Origin: Arctopsyche grandis
Lineage: Eukaryota; Arthropoda; Insecta; Trichoptera; Hydropsychidae
Direction of reading: 5' to 3'
Assembly: GCF_051622035.1 (NCBI RefSeq)
Contig: NC_135356.1
Coordinates: 7,042,579 to 7,106,578, forward strand
DNA length: 64,000 nt
Shown here: positions 38,501-48,158 of the stretch, one piece after another
How positions within the stretch are numbered: position 1 is the stretch's first letter
Layout of the letters: each line of letters starts with the position of its first letter
Notes under the pieces: generated by a model
What the model was told of the DNA's origin: nothing
Database searches by the model: none
Seen by the model: only the letters and a program-made list of their open reading frames with translations
Translations under genes and position numbers: made by a program

Positions 38501-41500
38501 GAATATTGATTCTAGAGAAAATAAAATATAGTAAATACACATGAAGAAATAACAACAGTGATCGGATAAAGTGAACAGTGATCACAAAAAAATAACAGTG
38601 ATCAGATAAAGGCACTTAAGAGAGCCGCACTCCAGACATCCAAACTTTCAAAGATGCTCAAGAAGAACTAACGCAATAGAATTCCACAAAAAAGCGTCAC
38701 GGGGTATTTGTATCGTATCAGAGGCTGCTAGCCAAGTGTATTCTTCTGGAAACCCAGAGTTGCAGAACATCTATGGCTTCACTAAACAGAACTAACTATG
38801 CCTGTGCTAAAAACCCGAAAACAATGATTTTCTGGTTTGTTCTCAATCATCAAATACCGATCAAAATTAAAACTGCGTTTTAGACACTGTTATGTAGAGA
38901 AATTGCTCATAGGGTACGATTTGGTGAAAATTTCTGTGATGAAATTGATCAAAAAATATGATAAAACAGGACAGTAAATAGGTACTCCAGAATCTGGAAG
39001 CTATCATTAGCAATTCACGAAAACCTATTAGTAATACAATCGGTTTACAAGGTCTACACTAGTATACATACATATATAACCTGAACTATCCAAAAGAAAG
39101 CTAAATACAATTAAATTTTAAGCAATGATACCAAAAATTCAAAGCAAACAGCTACTGATGCTACTGGCTCTAACGAGGGTACATAACACGGTAAAGAATC
39201 GATTTTTGCAAATGTAGGGAAAACAATGCAGTTATCTAATCCACTTCTTTTTATTTTACAAGGTTTTTATCAGTTTTTTCATTTACCAGAAAATTGGGAA
39301 TGATATAAGTTATTTACCGCTAGCCAAAAAATGAAATTTGACGGTAAATTGCAATCCCTACATGCGCATAGTAGCTATCACTCAGTTCACCGGGTTCAAA
39401 CGTGTAGATAAACAGAACGGCATTTTACTGATGGCCAATCATTCAATTTAACGTAAAAATAGAACTGGAACACTGACTATGGTGCGTGTGCAACATAAAT
39501 ATTATGTAATTATTACTACTCCATATAGTAGCTATGCAATTATGAAATTATATATTATTTGTACAAAGTTCAATTTGTACAAAGTTCAATTTGTACAAAT
39601 TGTTTTTGTTTTTGTACAAAGTTATAAGCAAATTCACAAATGAAATTATTGTTTTAGCAAGATTTCAATGACTCTACACGATTGGAAAATTAGCAAAATT
39701 GAAAGAAAGCAAATTGTGTGAGACATGTGTAATAGCATTGTTGTATACATAATGGTTTCTCAGATATCTTTATATGAAATTGTATGGTTATTATCCTTGG
39801 CTATCCTATATGTTTTCCTATATTTGGCTATATCCTAGTGCATTCCTATTCGGGGCTTTAGGCTTCAACTCATTGGAGTTTCGTTGTGTTGTTTATGCGA
39901 AAGCATTTGTTTACGCTATTGAATGGGATAGTACACAATCCTCAGGTTCTCAATGAATTTAAGTTTTATGCACCTAGTAAGTTCAGAGACCTGAGGAATC
40001 GTGATTTGTTTTCTCCTCCTGTGGCTCGCACAAATATTTTGGCAACGTCTTCAATATCTAGAGCAATGGTTCTTAACCTTGTTGGAGGTACTGACCCCCA
40101 CCAATTTCATATGAACCCTTCTTAATTGGCAGCCGAATCATGAGTCGGGTGTGTGTCTTGACCTCCGCCGAACCCCTGGGGTTCGATCGAACCCAAGTTA
40201 AGAACCACCGATCTAGAGCAATATATCTGCTCAACCAGATTGCTGGTGAAATTGACCTCTTCAATGTAAACTGTGGTAAACTGGTTGAGTGATTGGTTTT
40301 ATCAATTATAAATGTCAATGATTCTTTGTTATGTTGGTTGTTATTATTATGATTATTATGTAAAATAAGAAGCAAGTTTTGATAGAAATAGTTTACATGA
40401 CTGCCTGCCTGTTTCTTCGTGACTTAATTTTGAGATTTAATCTTCAGTTAATTTTTTGGATGGATCAATAATATATCGCACTTTTGGCGTGAACTTTGGA
40501 ATTAAATAGATGCATGTCATCAATTATGTAAGAACGAAATGGGACTCGACAATGATATTTCAATCATGATGATGAAAACACAATAAATCACATTTCCATC
40601 GAATTAAAATTTGGGACTCCCCATTTTTTGGTTAATTGATTGATTGGTTATCTTATCTTATCTTACCTTGCGGTCTGCATCGGATTCGCTAGGTGCTGAG
40701 AATTTTTGACGGTGTACCCAACCACATGATCTCAGATCAATGACATCTTGTAGCATAAATCTTTAAAGGATTAAAAGATAATTATTCAATATTATAGGAA
40801 TTTGATTACTAAAAAGATGCTACAAAAATGAAAATTTAAAATGTCATACCTCATCCTACTATTTAACTTATTATCCTTGTTTTCTGCTATGGCCTTCATT
40901 TGGTCAAAGTAGTTCTGGAGACTAATGTTATACGTTTTCTCCAAATCCATTCCGATGGTAGTCAGTAGTTTACACAGACATTCCATTGTCTCTTCTTCCA
41001 ATTTTTTTATCAGGCTTTCAATACATATTATCATAATGTTACTGTTGATGTATTTCTGCTTAAAAAGTTCCCCTGAAATTATAAATTCAAGATAATAAAA
41101 AATACTCCTTTTTATTTTATATAATGTAAAAATCAAAATCAATAACTCACCAATGAACCTAACATTCCCGACTGATCGCACTCGAGTTTTTCGCTCTTCT
41201 TCTGCTAAGATGTGAAGAAGCTCTTTTTTCTTATCCTAAAAAAAATATTGACAATTTATTGCATACAACTAGAAGACATATTATTTTAATTTATTTATTT
41301 GCGCTCTAATTATTGCATTCTTAAAGATATACTGAAAAGCTGTAAGCTACACTTCTCTGAAATCAACTTGTCTCCAAAAGTGACTTCACACAGCCCGGTG
41401 AGAGATAGCCAACCTTCTCACTGTTTCAACGCAACATTATATAGTGTTGGAACTCATCGCCATGTATAACATCGCAAAGCAATGGATCCCAATTCAAAGT

Positions 41501-43397
41501 AGTATCATTCGCACAATACCATTTGCTTAGAAAAAATCATGGTAATATATTTCGCATGACATCAAATACAATCATAGAAACGCAATCGCAAAATATCGAT
41601 GAAATGAAGTGCTTTCCAGAACAGCAAAATAATAAATATGTCAATCGGCCATAGCAAACTATTTGAAACAACTATTACAAGAGAAATATATTCAACGCAG
41701 CAAAGTAAATCCATAAAAACAATAATGTGTTAATATATTTGAATCTGAGCACCCATTCATCTTAAGAATAGAATATATTTTGCCTTAAGCAAAAAAAACA
41801 AACTCACCGGATCAGTACATTCATCAATCTCTTTTTGTTTCAGAGAAGACGTCCGTTCTTCCATAGACGCTTTTTCGAATTCGGCCTGACAACTTTTGAT
41901 AATGAGCTTCCTAAAACTAACTATTTGCTCCGTATTGCCATCTTCCTGTAACTGCTTCACCTGTAATCAACATCCACAATTTACTTATAGATAAAAGTTA
42001 AAATTAAAAAACACATATACTCAAACAAAAGAAACAACAGCAATACCTTAATGGTTTCTAATTCTTTACACATCAGAGCATAAGTTTCAGAAAAACCAGG
42101 CTCATCAATAGCCTTTTCGAAAACTAATCCAATTACATTAGATAATTTATCTGCCGTGTCGATCTTTAAAGTATGAACTTGTTGGATCAATTTCGAGAAA
42201 TTCTGCGGTGACAGTTTGTTCAAAACGCTACGGAATTTTTTACACAAGTCCTACAAAATAAAAATATATTTCAAATTAAATTTATTAAATTTTAATCATT
42301 GATCAACTAATATGACATTTAATACCTGTATCTCAGCTTTTTCATCGTCAGTTTTAACTTCCTTGTCTTTTCGAATTCTATTCGGTTTCCAGGCATTTTC
42401 AGCTTCATTCAACTTGACTTCCCTACTGAGATTAATTTGAATAATGTTTGGTTTTCCACTAACACTGCTACTCTGACGACCACCATTTCCGCCTCCGCCT
42501 CCGCCACCGCCACCGCCACCTCCACCTCCACCTCCACCTGAGCGAGGGGTTTCTTTTAAGCTTTGTTTACCTGAAATACACAAAATATACAATTAATAAA
42601 TACAAAAGTAAATTCGACTTTATCACTAATTATAACTGGTTAATTTAAAGTACCGTGTTGGGATCGCCTGCTGGGTGTACTGCCACGTGGTCCTGTTTTC
42701 ACGAATTGTGGTATAAATTGAGAATTTCCCATCAAAGACGATAGATTTCCATTGTCACCTTTAGGTTCTGCTCCTCGACTCGTTGACTGCATTCGCGACA
42801 ACTAAACGAAAAACACACGTTAAACCATTTAATTTAAACAAGATTAGTGAGAGTGTCTTCTTTAGGTGGATGAATTACCTTATTTGCAGTATCCGGAGCT
42901 ATTAGATTTAAACTGTATAATTTAGGGACATGCTCTGGTTTTTTAGTTGAAATAGGACTATTTCTCAGCGATAGTAGAAAATCGTAATCGTAAGCAAATC
43001 CAGTCTTTTTTGTTTCTATAGGAAAAAATAAATCAAGATTATGTTGGGAATTATATTCATTATTAATACAAGATTATTTTATTCATCAATACATACCACC
43101 GTCTTCTGTTTCTTCATTATCACCATTGATAGATCTGACATTTTTATTCATCAGATCTAAATTTTCAGATTGGCTTTTTTTCAGAAGTTTAGTATTGCCA
43201 GGTTTAGTCGCATTATTTAATAACACGTCTTTAGCGCTGCTGTCGGCTACAGCCTCTCCCTCAGACTTTTCTTCAACTGCATCGCCGTTTATACAGTCCA
43301 TTTCTAAACATTTTTTTAATTTAATAAAACAACAAAAAAAACCTATGAAAATTTATAAGAGAAACATACTTTTTTCACAGCCGTTAATTATGTCCAT
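29552..43397 (-). CDS. eIF4G: Eukaryotic translation initiation factor 4 gamma, 20 coding exons
   Basis: Scaffold that joins eIF4E, eIF4A and eIF3 at the mRNA cap in the cytoplasm. Exons, 5' to 3': 43397-43370, 43303-43097, 43015-42879, 42801-42654, 42570-42326, 42250-42047, 41960-41808, 41235-41151, 41072-40850, 40760-40667, 38511-38326, 38244-38034, 37956-37900, 37814-37670, 37582-37399, 37329-37147, 37069-36911, 36724-36490, 34317-34213, 29670-29552. All introns are GT-AG and phases agree, giving 1035 codons and TAA. Residues 87-93 YDYDFLL fit the eIF4E-binding YxxxxLphi motif. A 17-glycine tract is at 185-201, MIF4G at about 256-490 (ends RFMLQDVIDLR), MA3-like at about 645-770 (divergent) and W2 at about 850-1020 (TSFFTSL near the end), then an acidic tail. 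The ATG has an in-frame TGA four codons upstream. The long N-terminal PABP-binding region of typical eIF4G is absent; a longer isoform joining exon 2 is possible. Confidence 0.93.
30005..30345 (+). pseudogene. Tc1/mariner transposase remnant
   Basis: Shifted frames together show the end of a DDE transposase: MQNNAPCYTTKKVKKL (the usual MQDNAPCHT, with the catalytic D changed to N), then VPLLPWPGNSPDLNPIENVW, the well-known motif before the last catalytic residue (30200-30265). Frameshifts and the missing aspartate make it dead. Confidence 0.8.
30468..30526. repeat. Duplicated 16-bp palindrome at piggyBac left end
   Basis: CGCACAAATTTGTGCG, a perfect palindrome, occurs at 30468-30483 and 30511-30526, each inside a longer direct repeat TACCGTG + palindrome + TT. 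It may bind transposase; no equivalent pair is evident at the right end. Confidence 0.85.
31262..32980 (+). CDS. piggyBac-type transposase, intact
   Basis: 572 codons from ATG 31262 (AAAATGG context; another in-frame ATG lies 10 codons upstream). It excises and reinserts the element at TTAA. An acidic, serine-rich N-terminus comes first (for example SESETSEP). The DDE_Tnp_1_7-type catalytic core has aspartates at residue 236 (SLDEGMIPWRG), 308 (YADNYYNS) and 414 with 417 (GGVDLADQY). A C-terminal cysteine-rich zinc-binding region (CRVC..., CKQC..., HVGKC) ends the protein. Length is close to the family norm. There are no stops or frameshifts, so the copy may be active or recently active. It is antisense to eIF4G. 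Confidence 0.92.
   Translation: MAEREDSFFDETFEDQLSQPPSEGEEDIDEAYVQESGDSESETSEPRVNQSESENSSEEGIPDVTLDWSEFDPPRNLNSFEGLPGLNIFPDNPSNVGDVTSLFIGDDLFGIIAEETNRYYAKNNIKYPTSTHSRKWRDVLVPELKKWFGLVLIMAIVRKNSISDYWSTNPLIETPYFRKTMSRNRFQQILRYLHFSDNEKIPTGSPNRLIKIQNIIDYFTKKFQETYTPTQNLSLDEGMIPWRGRLKCKVYNPMKIVKYGILNRMICEAKSGYICNFKLYSGVGTSLNNTITDLLSPYLNKWYNVYADNYYNSVNLATNLLGAKTRICGTIRKNRGLPQILKNARLQIHESIHRRKGDILIQIWKTNKKRDVRIISTIHQAQIVETGKIDRKTNQPIKKPISIMDYNKFMGGVDLADQYLSYNPVSRKTIKWTKKAAMYLMHCGILNAYHIHKKLNGTNWKFQEFMLKVAEAWLQSNISNTPGTSDTHSNIPSTSVMTRTPSIDPNERLRGFIKDHELVKITNEKTNKLVRRNCRVCAKLKIRKLSAFMCKQCKIPLHVGKCYQDYHTKKKY
34318..36489 (-). other. eIF4G intron 18, 2.2 kb
   Basis: Donor CAAG|GTAAGA and acceptor TTTTTTAG|GA. 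Apart from the 421-bp foldback at 35343-35763 I see only AT-rich sequence. Confidence 0.8.
35343..35763. mobile_element. Foldback element in an eIF4G intron
   Basis: The left arm starts AATTCAAGGTTTTTATCTCA and continues through CTGATTCTGTCCAATCGAAT. The right arm is its near-perfect inverse and ends CCTTGAATT at 35763. The arms are about 180 bp and the centre about 60 bp. No target duplication seen. Confidence 0.8.
38512..40666 (-). other. eIF4G intron 10, 2.2 kb
   Basis: Donor CGCAAG|GTAAGA and acceptor TTTCTCTAG|AATCAA. It contains three near copies of AACAGTGATCRGATAAAG at 38550-38610 and a hAT-type MITE at 40064-40210. No other feature. Confidence 0.8.
40064..40210. mobile_element. hAT-type MITE with perfect 8-bp duplication
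   Basis: Ends CAATGGTTCTTAACCTTG and CAAGTTAAGAACCACCG are inverted repeats. ATCTAGAG at 40056-40063 and 40211-40218 is an exact 8-bp target duplication. 147 bp, non-coding, in an eIF4G intron. Confidence 0.85.
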
Positions 43398-44566
43398 AAT
43401 TGTGTTTCAATTGCAGGCTTCACTCTCTTGTAATAAATATACTGTAACAATAAAAATGTGGGGTCAAATACAAAAATAAAAAATATATACAATTTAGATA
43501 AAAAAAATGCCTTCAAAAGGTGGCCAGATTCGCTTTCTTAAATAATGTTGTTAACACAAATGACCTAACGATAGATATCTTATCTGACGATTAATTGTCA
43601 AGGACAAAATATTAAATAATGTCATTTGGAAATCACATTATTTAATAATAATTCAAAGCACTAATAATTGTCATACTGGCTTTGCCAAAGTCCATTTTTT
43701 AAAATCGCAACATATAAAAGAAAGTATGACTTTCTTTGAGATTAATTACTAAGACAAAATTATAAATTAAATTGAGCCAAAAGAAAACAAACAAAATATC
43801 GCACTTGAATTTGCAGAACGTTTTTTTACAACTTATTTTATTTTTTTATTTTAACTAACGCAACTTATGCAGATATGTATTTGCATCATGTAAAATGTAA
43901 TAAAAAAAGCGGATAATGTCACATGTATGCTCAAATATTGAGGCTGTGCTATAGGAAAAGGTCAAACCCAACACCAGTTACCTTTTATTTAAACCAGTTC
44001 ACAAAGTGTAATCCGAGGACTGAACGCTGCAAATGCGTTTTTGGTTGCAACCAATAATGATTAGTTTTATTTCATTAGTGGATCTAATATCTTTGAAATA
44101 TGGTTGATACTTGAAAGATACTAATATATTTCAAACTTAAGAAAAACGTCTTTCTATGGCTACATAATTTACTTGAATAATCAATCAATCATTTAAATTT
44201 ATTGCTTAGAACAAAAGTACTTAATTGATGCTCAAATAGTGAAATCAAGATGTTCTATGTATGTAAATGACAAATCCGATAAGTTAAATGTTTAATTAAA
44301 AAATAGAAAATTAAAAAAAAATCAAATTATAAGTTATATGATTAACATCAGCTCACTATACATATATTAGTTTGCCAGAGATACTAAAAAAATAGCCTAT
44401 TCGTTGTATTGGTTGGAGAAATTAAGGTTGTGTCTGGAAGTCCCACACAGGAACAAAACATTACATAAGCAAACAAAAGTACATGTACATGTAGAAGCAA
44501 AAATGGGGAAAAATCGAACTTTTGGAATACGGTATATTCAATGACACCAACTATTAAGGCGAAAAC

Positions 44567-45314
44567 ACACCGAGTGGTACGGGAAATCGCATCTTTTGGC
44601 TCACCGCTGTGACCATTTCACAGTGGGGGGTTCTCCAAAACGAAATCAAGTGCAGAATGCATATGTTTGGGAGCTCACACGTGTATGAATATCCATATGC
44701 AACCGAGATCATACAAGTTTTTCTTACATTTCTTCAAATATGGGATTCACTGATATCGATCACTGTCGAGCAAAGATAAAATATCACTGAAAACAAATGT
44801 ACGGCAGGTCATGTGTTTTTGGCTTCCCACTGTGACCTTAGGCAATAAGTGTTCCCCAAATCGAATTCGGGTTTAGTTGCACGTGCAGAATGCATGTTTA
44901 GGAGGTCGCATGTGTATGCATATCTATATGCAGTTAATCCTACATTTATTTAAATATGGGATTCACCGATATTGATCACTGTCGAGCAAGGATAAAAAAT
45001 CATCGAAAACACTCCAAGGGGTGCTATTTAGGACAGTGTACTAAAAGTATCTAAAAAAAAATACACATACCGCACACAGCAAGGAACGTGGCACATGGTT
45101 TTTTTTTTTTAGATACTTTTAAACATGCGAAAAAAATGTGACACGCCCAGCACACACCGTCCCAAAATCACCCCTTGGAGTGTTTTTGGTAAAATTGTAT
45201 CCTTACTTGGCAGTATTCGATAACGGTGAATCCCATATTTAAAGAAATGTAGGAGAACCCCCACAGCAGGAAGCCAAGCACACGACGCGCCGTTCTTCAC
45301 TGTGTGATTTCGCC
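44567..45314. mobile_element. TA-type MITE pair, GGCGAAAWCACAC family (M4/M3)
   Basis: The outer ends are TA|AGGCGAAAACACACCGAG and CTGTGTGATTTCGCCTC|TA. The interior shows two related units joined near 45050-45090 in opposite orientation (AAAGTATCTAAAAAAA then TTTTTTAGATACTTT). Either one longer element or a nested pair. Confidence 0.65.
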
Positions 45315-45331
45315 TCTACTCGTGCTGTGCG

Positions 45332-45465
45332 TGTAATAATTAGAGGTAGGACCGGAAGCGCGCCGTCTATTGTTCCATTATTGTAAATACTTTGTAAAAA
45401 AAGGTTCGGCAAACAGCATGTGAACAATGAACAGCGCGCTCTGGGTCAGCTCTTTAGTAATAATT
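45332..45465. mobile_element. Foldback module F, chain 2
   Basis: Unit 45340-45457, AGAGGTAGGACCGGAAGCGC to CTGGGTCAGCTCTTTAG, between TAATAATT (45332-45339) and TAATAATT (45458-45465). Module J at 47508 is the same type. Confidence 0.75.
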
Positions 45466-45611
45466 AAGCTTAGGCGCGACAGTGCTATTTTCCAGGAAAG
45501 AGGGTTTGCCTTTTATCAACTTACAAAGCTAGAGAGTAATAAAATAACAATAGCAATTGACAATACTGAACCTGTTATGCAGGCAGAGGGCGCCTATCCT
45601 TAGTAATAATT
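45466..45611. mobile_element. Foldback module G, chain 2
   Basis: Unit 45466-45603, AAGCTTAGGCGCGACAGTGC to GGGCGCCTATCCTTAG, between two exact TAATAATT copies (second at 45604-45611). Confidence 0.75.
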
Positions 45612-45790
45612 AAACACTGGATAGACAGTTTTTCCAGGAATTGGGGCGGTTTAGCTCTATTTACAAAGCTAGAGTCCAAAAAAAAAAAACGTTCCGCAAA
45701 CCTTTAACAATGCAATGAACAATATGCAGCACCATATGGGTCCGTTTTTTTCAAGACGGCACCTTGGTTATCCGGCCTTTAGTAATAATT
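45612..45790. mobile_element. Foldback module H, chain 2
   Basis: Unit 45612-45782, AAACACTGGATAGACAG to GGTTATCCGGCCTTTAG, between two exact TAATAATT copies (second at 45783-45790). It resembles module D of chain 1 throughout. Confidence 0.75.
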
Positions 45791-45938
45791 AAGGACCAGC
45801 GGACAAGTTGCTGGACAGCTAAAAAAAAAAAGAATCACTATTGTCAACTTTTTTTTTTATTTCCTGCTTTCTCGGACAATGGAGAGGTCTATTGGTATTT
45901 TACAGCAGCAACTCGACTACCGATCTCTAGTAATAATG
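45791..45938. mobile_element. Foldback module I, chain 2
   Basis: Unit 45791-45930, AAGGACCAGCGGACAAG to CTCGACTACCGATCTCTAG. It follows TAATAATT and is closed by TAATAATG (45931-45938). Confidence 0.7.
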
Positions 45939-46379
45939 AAATATTTTTGATTTAAATTCGATACAAAAGGTCATCTTAATCAACATCAAAAAAATATATA
46001 TTACAGATTTTTCATTTCAAATTAAGCTTCTTTCATTTCAAATTGACCCCATTTCAATTTCAATTTGAAATGAAAAAAATTTAATTTGAGATGAAATTTT
46101 TTTTTAATTTGAAAATAAAATAAATTTGGAACGAAAAACCTATAATTCTAAATTGCTCAATGCATAAACATGGCTGCCATTAGACGAGTTACGACCTGTC
46201 CAGCTGATCGGGCCTAGAAATAAATACGGCACTTATTCGGGGACGCGCGTTCAAACAATACGCACCCTGTTCATGCGTGATGTATACGGTTTCTAATTGA
46301 ATATTGCAGTTGAGGGTTGTCTGGGGCTTCATTTTGAGCGAGATTGTATTCATGGTTGGAGAAAAAGGCGTGCACTTCT

Positions 46380-46960
46380 ATATGGAAAATTACGTATCAA
46401 GGTGCGCATGCGCACATATGGTGCGTGCGGGGCGGGGGAAGGGATGGTGCCGTCACTTTGTGGGGTTATGTGCATCGAAGGGGAGGGGACATGCGACATG
46501 AGGTGGCAAGGGGAGCCCCGTCGGTGGGCTCGACACCATTTAAGGTGAGCGGGTGTCGCGGGGGCGAAGTCGCGAGCGGCCGCCGCGCTCCGCCCGTCCT
46601 TGGTTATAAATAGCTCGCGGCACCACGTGGGTGCGGAGCGGGGGACATATGGCGGGTGGCGACGGCGCAGGCGCGACGCCCCCTCCCCCGCGACACCTAC
46701 TCGTACCCCTCGCAGCATGCATGCGGCGCCCCCCCTGACTGCTAACTCACCTGGAGGCGTAGCGGCGAGACTGCGCTCGCGTTGTCGCAAACGAAGCGAA
46801 GAGCATGCACAACACACGACAAACGCCTAGCGCCGACCGCGGCTGGCGCGCCACTGAGAACTGACGCCACGTACGCCCCGCTCGCCACAACCCCTCTCCC
46901 TTCCGCTCTCACACACACACGCGTGCGTTTGCAAAGTTGCACATGTACGTGCATAGAGGC
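46380..46960 (-). promoter_or_regulatory. CpG-rich island, candidate eIF4G promoter and 5' exon
   Basis: This is the only long CpG-rich block in the window that is not a tandem repeat. On the minus strand CGCTACGCCTCCAG|GTGAGT forms a consensus donor at 46751/46750, so an untranslated first exon probably ends there. A CACGTG box is at about 46625. A TATAAATAG (46605-46613) faces the opposite way, so a divergent plus-strand transcript is possible. No coding frame in it has support. Confidence 0.5.
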
Positions 46961-46989
46961 ACACATGCGCACTATGAAGGGATAGGAAC

Positions 46990-47325
46990 AAACCCGCGCG
47001 CCATTACGAAACCTTCAAATTATTAATATGCAGAACGACATGCATTGTCTAGTACTGATTTATTTCAATCGAGAATGTTAAAATGTTCCAAATTTTTATT
47101 TGTAATACAACCATACCTATGTATGTATATATGCAACTTCCCTTATTAAAATGTTTACGTAAATCTAAATTCTGAATATTGAATTCCATATGAATACTCA
47201 ACAAAGAAGATACAGTGTCGTATCACTACGTTGGCCGTACGTCATTTATTTCACCGCTATGTCCTTTAAATTTATTTATTTTCTTTTGTGAATTATTCGA
47301 TGAAGTGCGATCTTAACACTATTTA
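46990..47325. other. No feature seen
   Basis: AT-rich sequence between the CpG island and the large foldback. Confidence 0.5.
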
Positions 47326-48158
47326 TATATTGTTCATCAAAGTAAAAAATCCGTCGGCTGTTCATAATAAACGGAAACCAAATTTGACTAATTTTTCAAT
47401 ATTTTTATAGGAGACATCATTTTCGCTGAACAATTTTTATATATATCCATCTATTAGACAAAAAAAATCTATTGCATGCAAAAGTGTACTGGTTTTATCT
47501 CATGACTAGAGGTCGGAATCTGAAGGGGCCGGAAACGTGCCGCCTATTGTTCCATTATTGTAAATCCTTTGTAAAAAAGGTTCGGCAAACCTTTAACAAT
47601 GCATTTACAATCTTTGAACAATAAACAGCCCCTTCAGATTCCGGGCTCTACTCGTGACTTACCAGGACAAATACTCAATAAACCAATACTGTACTAGCAA
47701 AGTCAGTACGAATGGTCACCTTACTTTAAATACATAGCACATTGTCTATGTATTTAAAGTAAGTTGACCATTATTTAAATACATTGTCCTACAAAGCCAA
47801 AAAAAAAGGTTGATAATATAAATAGACAATAGGCAACCTCTCTTTCCTGTGAAATAGAACCCGAGCGCCTATCCTAAGTGCTATGTATTTAAAGTAAGGT
47901 GACCATTCGTACTGATTTTAACAGTACAGTACTGATTTTACCAGCACAGTACTGATTTTTTGAGTATTTGTCCTGGTAAGTCGTGAGATAAAACCAGTAC
48001 ACTTTTTCATGCAAAATATTTTTTTTATCTAATAAATGGATAAATATACAAATTCTTGGCGAAAATTATCTCATACAAAAATATTGGCAAATTATTCAAA
48101 TGTTGTTTCCGTTTATTATGAAAAGTCGACGGATTTTTTACTTTCATGAACAATATAA
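47326..48158. mobile_element. Large nested foldback
   Basis: The outer arms pair: TATTGTTCATCAAAGTAAAA at the left with TTTTACTTTCATGAACAATA at the right, then GTGTACTGGTTTTATCTCA with its inverse near 47984-48002, and ACGAATGGTCACCTTAC with its inverse near 47893-47909. The left arm is interrupted by module J, and the centre holds a half-module like C (about 47790-47876). Confidence 0.75.
47500..47659. mobile_element. Foldback module J, inserted in the large foldback
   Basis: Unit 47508-47651, AGAGGTCGGAATCTGAAGG to CCTTCAGATTCCGGGCTCTAC. The flanks are TCATGACT (47500-47507) and TCGTGACT (47652-47659). The opposite arm of the host foldback carries a single uninterrupted AGTCGTGA, so the insertion and its 8-bp duplication can be read directly. 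Confidence 0.8.

Larger units (their letters stand above)
43442..46750 (-). other. Putative 5'-UTR intron of eIF4G
   Basis: A strong acceptor (TTTTTATTGTTACAG|TATATTT, exon start 43441) lies 44 bases before the ATG. A consensus donor on the same strand (CCTCCAG|GTGAGT) ends at 46751 in a CpG-rich island. If they are joined, this 3.3-kb intron contains the MITE pair at 44567-45314 and foldback chain 2. Confidence 0.5.

Noticed and set aside
46297..46985. Several overlapping frames in the CpG island
   Set aside because: GC-rich DNA is stop-poor. The frames overlap on both strands and have no recognisable domain; promoter and non-coding exon fit better.
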